From the NCBI GenBank assembly GCA_902363045.1, contig CABIYX010000049.1:1-15354 (forward strand): 15,354 nt of DNA. The letters run 5' to 3'. The translations under genes and the position numbers were made by a program. Positions 1 through 7,824 of this stretch are shown piece after piece (the first letter of the stretch is position 1; every line of letters begins with the position of its first letter). The notes beneath the pieces are model-generated. The model had not been told where the DNA came from. It did no database searches and saw only the letters and a program-made list of their open reading frames with translations. This DNA is from Clostridiales bacterium. GTDB taxonomy: Bacteria > Bacillota > Clostridia > Oscillospirales > Oscillospiraceae.

Positions 1-2
1 TC

Positions 3-86
3 ATGAAGGATTTGGTCTCCTCTCGTGCGGTTGTTGCTCGCAACTTCAACTATAACCGATGAGACCTTATCCTTCATCCCTTTTTA
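3..86 (+). terminator. Nested-hairpin intrinsic terminator of an upstream gene
   Basis: The outer arms 3-22 and 58-77 match at 17 of 20 positions, including the perfect block ATGAAGGAT/ATCCTTCAT. Inside lies a small GTTGC/GCAAC dyad (33-37/40-44). The run CCCTTTTT follows directly at 78-85. A stem followed by a U-tract fits an intrinsic terminator on the plus strand. The gene it serves lies left of the window. The loop is long for a terminator. Confidence 0.55.
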
Positions 87-121
87 TTCAACTGTCCAAT
101 ATGTATTGTAGTCCTACAGTC

Positions 122-142
122 CTCCGGGGGCGGAGCTTTTTT
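122..142 (+). terminator. Short GC-rich terminator-like hairpin upstream of hemW
   Basis: CTCCG (122-126) and CGGAG (131-135) form a 5-bp stem with a GGGG loop, followed by C and six T residues (137-142). The segment 128-136 can instead pair perfectly with 153-161 (GGGCGGAGC/GCTCCGCCC), so two folds compete. It may be a back-up terminator for upstream transcription, or simply an intergenic dyad. Confidence 0.35.
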
Positions 143-148
143 CCGCCC

Positions 149-177
149 TTGCGCTCCGCCCTCAAATGGGATATAAT
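149..177 (+). promoter_or_regulatory. Sigma-A-type promoter of hemW
   Basis: TTGCGC (149-154) and TATAAT (172-177) are separated by 17 bp. Transcription would start near 184, giving a leader of about 36 nt before the ATG at 220. A start at 166 would put the -10 element inside the coding region, so the promoter also supports the later start. Confidence 0.65.
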
Positions 178-219
178 ACACTGAAACTTTTTGAACGATC
201 TTTCTCGAGGTGCTCTTCT

Positions 220-1416
220 ATGGGGGACAAGCTTGGTATCTATATCCACATTCCATTCTGCCGCAGCAAGTGCGACTACTGCGACTTCTACTCCCTGTCC
301 GGGCGGGAGCGGCGGATGGACGACTATCAGAAGGCCCTGCTGGCCCACCTGCGGGAGACGGCCCCCCTGGCCCAGGGTATCCCGGTGGACAGCGTCTACT
401 TCGGCGGCGGCACCCCCAGCTTTTACGGAGCCAAGCGGCTGAAGGAGCTGCTGGCCGCTCTCCACAAGCTGTTTCAGATCGAGAAGGGCGCGGAGATCAC
501 CGTAGAGTGCAATCCGGACAGTGTGGACCTGCGCGCCCTGCGCACCCTGCGGAAGGCGGGTGTCAACCGCCTGTCTCTTGGAATGCAGTCCGCACAAGCG
601 GAGGAGCTGGCTGCCATCCATCGCATCCACACCCCACATCAGACCGACCATGCCACAGAACTGGCCAGAAAAGCTAAATTCAACAACCTGTCCCTGGATC
701 TGATCTACGGCCTGCCCGGCCAGACCATGGACAGCTGGAAGGCCACGGTGGAGCACGCCCTGTCCCTCATCCCCCAGCACCTGTCCTGCTACGGTCTGAA
801 GGTGGAGGAGGGCACCCCCCTGGCCCGCCGGGTGGCCGAGGGTGAGGTCCTGCCGGATGACGATCAGCAGGCCGACCTGTACCTGTGGACGGTGGGCCGC
901 TTGGCCCGGGCCGGTTATCCTCAGTATGAGATCTCCAACTTCGCCAAGCCAGGCTTTGAATCCCGGCACAATCTCCGCTACTGGCTCACCCAGCCCTATA
1001 TCGGCTTCGGCCCCGGGGCGCACTCCGACTTCGGCGGCCGGCGCTACTCCTTCGTCCGGGATCTGGACGCCTACATCGACGGGGTCCTCCACGGGGGAAA
1101 TGTCATCGACAGCTCTGAGCTCATCCCCCAGCGGGAGCGGTGCGGCGAGTACCTCATGCTCCGCCTGCGCACGACCCGGGGCATCGACGGCGCGGAGTAC
1201 CGCCGGAACTACTTTATGGACTTTGCCCCGCTGGAGGCTCGGCTGGAGCAGTTCGCCGCCCAGGGGTGGGCGGAGCGGGACCCGGAGGGCCGCTGGCACT
1301 TTACCCCCAAGGGCTTCCTGGTATCCAACCAGCTGATCGGCGACCTGCTGGATCGCCAGGAGCAGGCCAACTGGGAGGATCTGATCGTCCGTCCTGAGCG
1401 GGGGCCGCGCCTGTGA
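220..1416 (+). CDS. hemW: HemW-type radical SAM protein (heme chaperone, coproporphyrinogen III oxidase-like)
   Basis: 398 residues, close to the usual HemW length. The N terminus has the radical SAM cluster motif C14-x3-C18-x2-C21 followed by F23. HemN coproporphyrinogen dehydrogenases carry a further Cys at that position, so the motif is the HemW form. A SAM-binding GGGTPS motif is at 62-67 and the HemN/HemW-type C-terminal domain follows. Family knowledge: HemW binds heme and is thought to deliver it to acceptor proteins; many members were misannotated as HemN oxidases. I chose ATG 220 because GAGGTG (207-212) lies 7 nt upstream and because a start at 166 would include the promoter. The gene stands alone behind its own promoter, with no heme-synthesis neighbour in view, and the heme acceptor in this organism is unknown. 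Confidence 0.9.
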   Translation: MGDKLGIYIHIPFCRSKCDYCDFYSLSGRERRMDDYQKALLAHLRETAPLAQGIPVDSVYFGGGTPSFYGAKRLKELLAALHKLFQIEKGAEITVECNPDSVDLRALRTLRKAGVNRLSLGMQSAQAEELAAIHRIHTPHQTDHATELARKAKFNNLSLDLIYGLPGQTMDSWKATVEHALSLIPQHLSCYGLKVEEGTPLARRVAEGEVLPDDDQQADLYLWTVGRLARAGYPQYEISNFAKPGFESRHNLRYWLTQPYIGFGPGAHSDFGGRRYSFVRDLDAYIDGVLHGGNVIDSSELIPQRERCGEYLMLRLRTTRGIDGAEYRRNYFMDFAPLEARLEQFAAQGWAERDPEGRWHFTPKGFLVSNQLIGDLLDRQEQANWEDLIVRPERGPRL

Positions 1417-1518
1417 TCCCGTGGAGTCTCATCTGACCGGCATCTCGCCAAAGCCTTTCCCTGTTTTTTACTTTGTTCTTACTTTTTTCACAATTTTATG
1501 TCTACTTTGTAAATTTCA

Positions 1519-1547
1519 TTGCCTTTTGGGCATACTGATGCTATAAT
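1519..1547 (+). promoter_or_regulatory. Sigma-A promoter with extended -10 for murA
   Basis: TTGCCT (1519-1524), 17 bp, TATAAT (1542-1547), with TGC directly before the -10 (extended -10 TGn). The start would be near 1554, leaving a leader of about 115 nt. That leader contains a weak TGCGC/GCGCA dyad (1563-1567/1581-1585). The 1417-1518 stretch is T-rich and shows no convincing terminator hairpin for hemW. Confidence 0.65.
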
Positions 1548-1667
1548 ATATTTGTATTATCGTGCGCAGCCCTTACGGCGGCGCAGTTCAAACTGAATTC
1601 ATGGGCGATTCCGCCATCTCTTTTCATACAAACCCCAATCTAAAATCAGATCGAGAGGGTGCCGATT

Positions 1668-2960
1668 TTGACAAAGTATCACATTCAGGGCGGAAAGCCG
1701 CTCTCCGGGACCATCACCATCAGCGGCGCCAAAAACGCCGCTGTCGCTATCATCCCCGCCGCGCTGTTGGTGGACGGGGTGTGCCGCATTGAAAATATTC
1801 CCCAAATCAGCGATGTGACGCTGATCCTTCAGATCCTTCAGGAGCTGGGCGCGGACGTCCGCACCATCAACCGCACCACGGTGGACATCGACTGTTCCCA
1901 CATCCGAAATCGCCAGGTTCCTTATGAACTAGCCCGCCGGATCCGTGCCAGCTACTATCTGGTGGGCGCTCTGTTGGGCCGCTTCGGCTGGGCGGAGGTG
2001 CCCCTCCCCGGCGGCTGCGACCTGGGCGGCCGCCCCATCGACCAACATATCAAGGGCTTCGTCTCTATGGGGGCCGATGTAGACGTGCGCAACGGCCTGA
2101 TCTGCGCCAAGGTGGCCAGCGGCCGCCTGGCCGGTGGGCAGGTCTATCTGGACATGGTTTCTGTGGGCGCCACCATGAACATCATGCTGGCCGGTGTGCT
2201 GGCCGAGGGCATGACCATCATCGAGAATGCCGCCAAGGAGCCCCACATCGTGGACCTGGCCAACTTCCTCAACTCTATGGGGGCCAACATCATGGGAGCC
2301 GGCACCGATGTGATCAAGATCCGCGGCGTCAAGCAGCTGCGGGGCGGCGCCTACTCCATCATCCCCGACCAGATCGAGGCGGGCACCTATATGGCCGCCG
2401 TGGCCGCTGCCGGGGGTGATGTACTCATTCAGAACGTCATCCCCAAGCATCTGGACTGCATCACCGCCAAGCTGGTGGAGATGGGGGTGGATGTGGAGGA
2501 GCTGGACGACGCCGTCCGGGTCCGCCGCAGCGGCCCCATCAGCCGCACCAACGTCAAGACCATGCCCTATCCGGGCTTCCCCACCGATATGCAGCCCCAG
2601 ATCGCCGCTGTCCTCTGCCTGGCCACCGGCACCAGCGTCCTCACCGAGGGCGTGTGGGACAGCCGCTACCGCTATGTGGATGAGTTCCGCCGCATGGGCG
2701 CTCACATCCAGGTAGACGGCAAGGTGGCCGTCATCGAGGGGGTTCCCGGTCTCACAGGCGCGCCGGTCCACGCCTGTGACCTGCGTGCGGGCGCGGCCAT
2801 GGTCATCGCCGGCCTGGCCGCCCAGGGCGTCACTGAGGTGGACGGGATCTACCACATCGAGCGGGGCTATGAGGATCTGGTGGGCAAGCTGGCCGGCGTG
2901 GGCGCCGACATCCAGGTCGTCACCGTCCCCGACGAGGAGAGCCAGTCCCAGGCTGTCTGA
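1668..2960 (+). CDS. murA: UDP-N-acetylglucosamine 1-carboxyvinyltransferase (MurA)
   Basis: 430 residues from the TTG at 1668. MurA transfers enolpyruvate from PEP to UDP-GlcNAc, the first committed step of peptidoglycan precursor synthesis in the cytoplasm. The sequence shows the N-terminal GGKPLSG and SGAKNA (K22) motifs, the catalytic-loop Cys117 in PGGCDLGGRPID, and PGFPTDMQPQ with the conserved Asp. Cys117 is the residue fosfomycin alkylates; some natural MurA proteins carry Asp there, but this one does not. A GTG at 1659 is in frame, but the SD GAGAGGG (1653-1659) would overlap it. The same SD is 8 nt before TTG 1668, and the resulting MTKYHIQGGKPL matches usual MurA N termini. A strong terminator follows at 2984. 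Many Firmicutes have two MurA paralogues; which one this is cannot be told here. Confidence 0.95.
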   Translation: MTKYHIQGGKPLSGTITISGAKNAAVAIIPAALLVDGVCRIENIPQISDVTLILQILQELGADVRTINRTTVDIDCSHIRNRQVPYELARRIRASYYLVGALLGRFGWAEVPLPGGCDLGGRPIDQHIKGFVSMGADVDVRNGLICAKVASGRLAGGQVYLDMVSVGATMNIMLAGVLAEGMTIIENAAKEPHIVDLANFLNSMGANIMGAGTDVIKIRGVKQLRGGAYSIIPDQIEAGTYMAAVAAAGGDVLIQNVIPKHLDCITAKLVEMGVDVEELDDAVRVRRSGPISRTNVKTMPYPGFPTDMQPQIAAVLCLATGTSVLTEGVWDSRYRYVDEFRRMGAHIQVDGKVAVIEGVPGLTGAPVHACDLRAGAAMVIAGLAAQGVTEVDGIYHIERGYEDLVGKLAGVGADIQVVTVPDEESQSQAV

Positions 2961-2983
2961 GGCCGCTTTATCCATCATCTAAG

Positions 2984-3053
2984 ACGATCAGAAATTGGGC
3001 TCTTCCAGCCGGCGGCTCGCCCCTCCGGCCCCCGGTTTCTGATCGTATTTTTT
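2984..3053 (+). terminator. Intrinsic terminator after murA
   Basis: ACGATCAGAAA (2984-2994) and its exact reverse complement (3036-3046) form an 11-bp stem around a GC-rich 41-nt loop that can fold further (GCCGG/CCGGC). The run ATTTTTT follows at 3047-3053. The T-run ends immediately before the SD of the next gene (3054-3059). No promoter is visible between them, so the downstream pair may depend on read-through or on a promoter inside the loop. Confidence 0.75.
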
Positions 3054-3067
3054 AGGGAGCGATCAAA

Positions 3068-3916
3068 TTGTTGACCTTTACCACCCTGGCCAGTGGCTCC
3101 GGCGGCAACGCTGCCCTGGTCTCCTGTGGGGACACCCATGTCCTGCTGGACGCGGGGATCTCAGCCAAACAGATCACTGCCGGTCTGGCCGCCCTGGGTG
3201 TCACACCCAGAGAACTGACCGCCATTCTCATCACCCATGAGCACAGCGACCATGTCTCCGGCCTGCGGGTGCTCAGCAAGCGGGCCGGAGCCCCCATCTA
3301 CGCCACCAGCCCCACCTGCCGCTGTCTGTACGACCGGAACGCCGGCAGCGAAGCCGCCGGCCTGCTGCGGGTCATGGAGGCCGGGACCGGGGTGCAGCTG
3401 GGCAGCCTGTGGGCCCAGTCCTTCCCCACCCCCCACGACGCGGCGGGGAGCGTGGGCTATATCCTCTCCGGAGAGGAGAGCCGGATCGTCCTGGCCACCG
3501 ACCTGGGCTATATCACCCCGGAGGTAAAGGCCGCCGTCCGGGACTGCGGCTTGCTGGTCTGCGAGGCCAACCACGACGAGGACTGGGTCCGCTCCGGGCC
3601 CTACCCCTACTACTTAAAGCAGCGCATCCTGGGGGACCGGGGCCATCTGTCCAACGAGGCCGGGGCAGAGCTGGCCGCCCTGGCGGTGGAGCGCGGGACC
3701 CAGGCCGTGGTCCTGGCCCACCTCTCCCATGAAAACAACACCCCGGCCCGTGCTTGGGAGACGGCTGCCCGCCACCTCCGGAGCATGGGCTGCGAACCGG
3801 ACCTGGACCTCTCCCTGTCCGTAGCCCCCCGCAGCGGCCTGGGCCCCACCTATCAGCTGGAAGGCGGGCAGGTCCTCCGGGTATCTGCCGCCGGAGAGGA
3901 GGCCGCCCTGTGCTGA
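3068..3916 (+). CDS. MBL-fold metallohydrolase, YycJ/WalJ (VicX) type
   Basis: 282 residues. The metallo-beta-lactamase-fold signature THEHSDHVSG gives metal ligands H57, H59, D61 and H62. The N terminus (LASGSGGNAALV, LLDAGIS) and the spacing to the signature are typical of the YycJ/WalJ branch, which sits in the walRK (vicRK) operon in Bacilli. Here no two-component system is adjacent; the partner is rlmH instead, which in Bacilli also lies near that locus. The precise substrate of the family is not settled; nuclease-like roles have been proposed. Start TTG 3068 follows AGGGAG (3054-3059) by 8 nt; a second TTG at 3071 would be 11 nt away. The last codons overlap the start of rlmH. Confidence 0.85.
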   Translation: MLTFTTLASGSGGNAALVSCGDTHVLLDAGISAKQITAGLAALGVTPRELTAILITHEHSDHVSGLRVLSKRAGAPIYATSPTCRCLYDRNAGSEAAGLLRVMEAGTGVQLGSLWAQSFPTPHDAAGSVGYILSGEESRIVLATDLGYITPEVKAAVRDCGLLVCEANHDEDWVRSGPYPYYLKQRILGDRGHLSNEAGAELAALAVERGTQAVVLAHLSHENNTPARAWETAARHLRSMGCEPDLDLSLSVAPRSGLGPTYQLEGGQVLRVSAAGEEAALC

Positions 3917-4392
3917 GCGTCTATCTCATCTGCGTGGGCAAGCTGAAGGAGAAATTCTACCAGGATGCCTGCGCCGAGTACATCAAGCGGCTGTCCGCCT
4001 ATTGCAGGCTCACCCTGGTGGAGCTGCCAGAGGAAAAGCTGCCCCAAACTCCCTCCCAGGGCCAGATCGACCAGGCCCTGGCCCGGGAGGCCGCGGCCAT
4101 CCGCGCCAAGCTGCCCCCCAGCGCCCTTCTGGCCGCCCTGTGCGTAGAGGGCCGGATGCGGTCCAGTGAGGAACTGGCCCAGCTGGTGGGGACCTGGGAG
4201 CAGAGCTCCGCCAAGCATCTGGTCTTTCTCATCGGCGGCTCCTACGGCCTGCACCCCTCCATCAAGGCGGAGGCCCAGGTCAAGCTGTCCATGTCCCCCA
4301 TGACCTTTCCCCACCACCTGGCCCGGGTCATGCTGCTGGAGCAGATCTACCGTGCCTTCAAGATTCGGGAGGGCTCCAGCTACCACAAATAG
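3910..4392 (+). CDS. rlmH: 23S rRNA (pseudouridine-1915-N3)-methyltransferase RlmH
   Basis: 160 residues, against about 159 for the family. RlmH is a small SPOUT-fold, SAM-dependent enzyme that methylates pseudouridine 1915 in helix 69 of 23S rRNA on assembled ribosomes. Diagnostic segments are the SAM-loop motif FLIGGSYG, the SMSPMTFPHHLARVML block, and the invariant C-terminal YHK. I chose GTG 3910 because GGAGAGGAGG (3893-3902) lies 7 nt upstream and the resulting N terminus (MLSVYLICVGKLKE) fits the family. Upstream in-frame starts lie deep in the preceding gene. The 7-nt overlap with that gene suggests translational coupling. The operon ends at the hairpin at 4472. Confidence 0.95.
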   Translation: MLSVYLICVGKLKEKFYQDACAEYIKRLSAYCRLTLVELPEEKLPQTPSQGQIDQALAREAAAIRAKLPPSALLAALCVEGRMRSSEELAQLVGTWEQSSAKHLVFLIGGSYGLHPSIKAEAQVKLSMSPMTFPHHLARVMLLEQIYRAFKIREGSSYHK

Positions 4393-4471
4393 TCCCCAAG
4401 TCTGTCAGATAAACAGCAAAGCCACCTGCTTGAGGAGTTGAGTCCCAACCCGATCCCGAAAATTGAATTGT

Positions 4472-4535
4472 TCCGCTGGAAATTTCCGCCCAACTGTGGT
4501 ACACTTACCACAATGGTAATTTCCAGCGGATTTTT
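4472..4535 (+). terminator. Intrinsic terminator between rlmH and the phosphohexomutase gene
   Basis: TCCGCTGGAAATT (4472-4484) pairs perfectly with 4518-4530, giving a 13-bp stem. Inside is a second perfect 7-bp hairpin, TGTGGTA/TACCACA (4495-4501/4506-4512), with a CACT loop. TTTTT follows at 4531-4535. It ends only 8 nt before the SD of the next gene, so it could also act as a leader attenuator. The interval 4393-4471 shows nothing else that I can identify. Confidence 0.75.
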
Positions 4536-4558
4536 CATACACAGGAGGTCTTGCAGAT

Positions 4559-6286
4559 ATGTCTTATCGGGAAAATTATGAGAACTGGCTGAACAGTCCC
4601 GTCCTTTCTCAGGAGGAAAAAGCGGAACTGGAGGCCATCCGCGGGGATGAGAAGGAGATCGAATCCCGCTTTTTTGACCAGCTGGCCTTCGGCACCGCCG
4701 GTCTGCGCGGCACCATGGGCGTGGGTCTGTACCGCATGAACGTCCATGTGATCCGCCACGCCACCCAGGCCTTCGCCCAGGTGATCCTGGAGGAGGGACC
4801 GGAGGCCGCCGCCCGGGGCGTAGCCGTCTGCTTTGACTGCCGCAACAACTCCGGCCTCTTCGCCCGAGAGGCCGCCTGCGTCATGGCGGGCAACGGCATC
4901 CCTGTGCGCCTGTTCCAGGCCCTGCGCCCCACCCCGGAGCTGTCCTTCGCTGTACGGGAGTACGGCTGCATCGCCGGCATCAATGTCACCGCCAGCCACA
5001 ACCCCAAGGAGTACAACGGCTATAAAGTCTACTGGGAGGACGGCGCCCAGTTGCCCCCCAAGCACGCCGACGAGGTGGCCCGGAAGATGCGGGAGCTGGA
5101 CGTGTTCGCCAGCGTCAAGACCATGGACTATGACCAGGCCGTGTCCCAGGGGAAGATCACCCTTCTGGGGGCGGAGACTGACGAGCGCTTCCTGTCCAAT
5201 GTCATGGAGCAGGTGAACGATAAGGCCGTGGTGGAGCAGATGGCGGACACCTTCAAGATGGTGTACACCCCCTTCCACGGCACCGGCTATCAGCTCATCC
5301 CCGAGGCACTGAAGCGGCTGGGCATGAAGCACGTCATCTGCGTCCCCGAGCAGATGGTCATTGACGGCAACTTCCCCACCGTGGCCTCCCCCAACCCGGA
5401 GAACCCGGAGGGCTTCTACCTGGCTGTGGATCTGGCCAAGGCCAACGATGCCGACTTCATTCTGGGCTCCGACCCTGACGCCGACCGGGTGGGCATCATG
5501 GTGCGTACCAAGGACGACGACTTTGTGGTCATCTCAGGCAATCAGACCGGCGTGCTGCTGCTGGATTACCTGATCGGCGCCAAGAGACGCACCGGTAAGA
5601 TGCCTGAAAATCCCGTGGCCCTCAAGACCATCGTCACCACTGAGATGGCCCGGAAGGTGGCCGAGGTCAACGGTCTGAAATGCTATGACACCTTCACCGG
5701 CTTCAAGTTCCTGGCGGAGAAGAAGGACAAGCTGGAGCACTCCGGCGAGGGGAAGGTCATCTTCTCCTATGAGGAATCCTACGGCTATATGCTGGGCGAC
5801 TACGTCCGGGACAAGGACGCCGTCTCCGCCAGTGTGGAGCTCACCGAGATGGCCGCCTGGTATGCCAGCCAGGGCATGACCCTGTATGACGCCCTCCAGG
5901 CCCTGTTCGAGAAGTACGGCTACTATGGCGAAAAGACTCTGAATCTGGTCATGCCTGGCCTGGACGGCCTGAAAAAGATGGCCGACCTGATGGCCGGCCT
6001 GCGGACACAGCCTCCGGTAGAGATCGCCGGCGTAGCTGTCAGGGAGCAGAAGGACTATCAGGACGGCAGCGTGATCCGGGTGGCCGACGGCGTCCGCGGC
6101 GCCATGGATCTGTCCGGCTCCAACGTGCTGCGCTATGAGATGGCTGACGGAACCAGCCTCATCGTCCGTCCCTCCGGCACTGAGCCTAAGGTGAAGGTCT
6201 ATATCTTGGCCAATGGCGAGAGCAAGGCCGCCTGCGATGAGAAGGTGGCCAAGTACGCCGCCTGGGCGGAGACCCTCAAGGGCTGA
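4559..6286 (+). CDS. Phospho-sugar mutase (alpha-phosphohexomutase; phosphoglucomutase/phosphomannomutase)
   Basis: 575 residues, the usual size for the PgcA-like branch. It should interconvert hexose 1- and 6-phosphates through a phosphoserine intermediate, feeding glycogen, exopolysaccharide or cell-wall sugars. Motifs in order: GTAGLRG (45-51); the active-site loop TASHNPKEYNGYK with phosphoserine S146; the metal-binding loop DPDADR (305-310); the sugar-binding segment FSYEESYGYM; and the C-terminal phosphate-binding RPSGTEPK (537-544). All catalytic parts are present. ATG 4559 has AGGAGG (4543-4548) 10 nt upstream. Glucose versus mannose specificity cannot be read from the motifs. No promoter is obvious; a TGGTACACT extended -10-like element lies in the hairpin loop upstream (4497-4505). 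A strong terminator follows. Confidence 0.92.
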   Translation: MSYRENYENWLNSPVLSQEEKAELEAIRGDEKEIESRFFDQLAFGTAGLRGTMGVGLYRMNVHVIRHATQAFAQVILEEGPEAAARGVAVCFDCRNNSGLFAREAACVMAGNGIPVRLFQALRPTPELSFAVREYGCIAGINVTASHNPKEYNGYKVYWEDGAQLPPKHADEVARKMRELDVFASVKTMDYDQAVSQGKITLLGAETDERFLSNVMEQVNDKAVVEQMADTFKMVYTPFHGTGYQLIPEALKRLGMKHVICVPEQMVIDGNFPTVASPNPENPEGFYLAVDLAKANDADFILGSDPDADRVGIMVRTKDDDFVVISGNQTGVLLLDYLIGAKRRTGKMPENPVALKTIVTTEMARKVAEVNGLKCYDTFTGFKFLAEKKDKLEHSGEGKVIFSYEESYGYMLGDYVRDKDAVSASVELTEMAAWYASQGMTLYDALQALFEKYGYYGEKTLNLVMPGLDGLKKMADLMAGLRTQPPVEIAGVAVREQKDYQDGSVIRVADGVRGAMDLSGSNVLRYEMADGTSLIVRPSGTEPKVKVYILANGESKAACDEKVAKYAAWAETLKG

Positions 6287-6352
6287 GCAGCCCCGCCCCC
6301 CTCAAAGCCCGGGGCATAGCGCTCTGGATCTATCCCATTTTCAGCATAGAAT

Positions 6353-6385
6353 CGGCCCCGCTTCTTCCGAAGCGGGGCCGGTTTT
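6353..6385 (+). terminator. Intrinsic terminator after the phosphohexomutase gene
   Basis: A perfect 12-bp GC-rich stem, CGGCCCCGCTTC (6353-6364) with 6369-6380, has a TTCC tetraloop and is followed by GTTTTC. Its polarity serves the plus-strand gene. It also lies at the end of the converging minus-strand gene, but there the following sequence lacks a T-run. Confidence 0.85.
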
Positions 6386-6411
6386 CATTTCCTTTCAGCT
6401 GGACATCGGGA

Positions 6412-7689
6412 TCACTCCAGCATGATCTTGATGATCTCCTTGTCAGTCTCTTTCATGCCCTCCCGTGCCAGGCGTCCCACGTTCCGGATGGTATTTTCCA
6501 CCCCCTTGGAGACGATCCCGTCCCCGCCAAAGAACTGGTTTCCCTCCCGGTACATCCAGTAGCCCAGGATACCGGCGTCCACCGCGGCGGCGATCTTGGC
6601 CGCACAGGAGGCCTTGGCTCCGTCGCACACCACGCCGGAGACCACCGCCAGGGCGTTCACCACCGTGTGGGCGATCTCCTCATAGCCGCCCCCGTACAGA
6701 TAGGCGATCCCAGCTCCCGCTCCACAGCCGGCGCTGATGGCCCCGCAGTAGGCGGACAGGCGGCCGATCCCGGACTTCTGGTGAATGGTGATGAGGTCGG
6801 ACAGCACCACCGCCCGCAGCATCTTTTCCTCCGAGACGCCCAGTTCCTTGGCATAGACCACCACCGGGACAGAGGAGGTGATGCCCTGGTTCCCACTGCC
6901 TGAGACGATGACCACCGGCAGCTCACAGCCGTTCATCCGGGCGTCGGAGCCCGCCGCGGCATAGGCCTTGGCCCGTACCTTCACATCGTCCCCGTCGTGC
7001 TTCAGCAGCACCGAGCCTATGTTCGCGCCATAATTTCCCCGGAGCCCCTCCTGGGCGATGGCGTAGTTATAGTCGATCTGGCGCTGGACCAGAGCCCGGA
7101 CATCGTCCAGCTCCACCGTGTCCGCAAACTCCAGCGCTCCCTCAATGCTCAGCAGGCTCTTCTCATCGCAGGGACTCTCCCGCTCCGCCGCCTCCTCCCG
7201 CTGGAGGAGGAGTTGTCCGTTCCTCCGCTTCCGGATCACATTGGTGTGGAAGCCCGAGATGGCCACCTCGCTGTTGGACCCGTCCCCGCCGAAGGCCAGC
7301 ACTTCAATATAGAAAATCTGGGTGGTGGCGGCCAGCCCCACCTGAATGGGGCAGCGCTCCAGGAAGGCGCGGATCTCTCCCACCTGCTCCGGGGTCACCT
7401 GGGCGATGACCTCCAGCTCACGCTCCGCCTGTCCCACCGCCGCGCCTGCGGCCGCGGCGGCCTGGATCCCCCGGAGCCCGCCGGTATTGGGCACCACCAC
7501 GCTCTTGACGTTTTTCAGGATGTTCCCGCTGACATTGACCTCCATCCGCACCGGCATACTGCCCAGCAGTTCCCGGGCCATCGCCGCGGCATAGGCCACC
7601 GCGATAGGCTCTGTACACCCCATGGCGGGCAGCAGCTCTTCCTCTAAAATTTTCAGATAGGTCTGATACCGAATATCCGTCTTTCGCAT
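6412..7689 (-). CDS. L-cysteine desulfidase family protein (CyuA/CdsA-like, formerly UPF0597/YhaM)
   Basis: 425 residues. Family knowledge: these [4Fe-4S] enzymes break L-cysteine into pyruvate, ammonia and sulfide, and resemble L-serine dehydratase. The sequence has the hallmark LPAMGCTEPIAVAYA with C25, plus C315, C322, C355 and C362. The C355-x6-C362 pair has the spacing of the cluster cysteines in archaeal CdsA, where Cys25 is also functionally essential. A glycine-rich SGSGNQGI motif is at 263-270. Start ATG 7689 follows AGGAAGGAG (7705-7697) by 8 nt and places the key Cys at residue 25 as in CdsA; an in-frame ATG at 7716 has no comparable SD. The gene has its own promoter downstream of nrdD. 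The substrate could be another amino acid, since the family is sparsely characterised. Confidence 0.85.
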   Translation of the reverse strand: MRKTDIRYQTYLKILEEELLPAMGCTEPIAVAYAAAMARELLGSMPVRMEVNVSGNILKNVKSVVVPNTGGLRGIQAAAAAGAAVGQAERELEVIAQVTPEQVGEIRAFLERCPIQVGLAATTQIFYIEVLAFGGDGSNSEVAISGFHTNVIRKRRNGQLLLQREEAAERESPCDEKSLLSIEGALEFADTVELDDVRALVQRQIDYNYAIAQEGLRGNYGANIGSVLLKHDGDDVKVRAKAYAAAGSDARMNGCELPVVIVSGSGNQGITSSVPVVVYAKELGVSEEKMLRAVVLSDLITIHQKSGIGRLSAYCGAISAGCGAGAGIAYLYGGGYEEIAHTVVNALAVVSGVVCDGAKASCAAKIAAAVDAGILGYWMYREGNQFFGGDGIVSKGVENTIRNVGRLAREGMKETDKEIIKIMLE

Positions 7690-7708
7690 CGGCTCTGCTC
7701 CTTCCTGC

Positions 7709-7738
7709 CCGCCCATCTTTGGGCGGAGCGTTCCGCCC
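7709..7738 (-). other. Alternative hairpins in the leader of the cysteine desulfidase gene
   Basis: On the minus strand three short segments are mutually complementary: A GGGCGGA (7738-7732), B TCCGCCC (7727-7721) and C GGGCGG (7714-7709). A-B forms a perfect 7-bp hairpin with a 4-nt loop at the very 5' end of the predicted mRNA. B-C forms a 6-bp hairpin with a 6-nt loop, ending just before the SD (7705-7697). The two exclude each other. A regulatory role is inference; the A-B hairpin may simply protect the 5' end. Confidence 0.4.
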
Positions 7739-7741
7739 TCT

Positions 7742-7771
7742 ATTTTATCACAGACAGATCTCTTTGCACAA
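7742..7771 (-). promoter_or_regulatory. Promoter of the cysteine desulfidase gene
   Basis: Read on the minus strand: TTGTGC (7771-7766), 18 bp, TAAAAT (7747-7742), with TGA directly before the -10 (extended -10). Transcription would start near 7735, about 46 nt before the ATG at 7689. This supports independent expression from nrdD, whose stop is at 7825. Confidence 0.55.
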
Positions 7772-7824
7772 GAGAGCGCCCGGGGCTTCTTTGCCTCTGG
7801 GTGCTCGTTCTGACTGGAGAGGGC

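Noticed and set aside
128..161. Dispersed palindrome family shared by the hemW and cysteine desulfidase leaders
   Set aside because: Both contain GGGCGGAGC, but the similarity is short and GC-rich, so chance is a sufficient explanation.
88..1299. 403-codon minus-strand frame opposite hemW
   Set aside because: Antisense shadow; the plus-strand reading has the radical SAM motif, promoter and SD.
1929..2978. 349-codon minus-strand frame opposite murA
   Set aside because: Low-complexity His/Gly/Asp/Ala-rich antisense product with no motif; murA on the plus strand is unambiguous.
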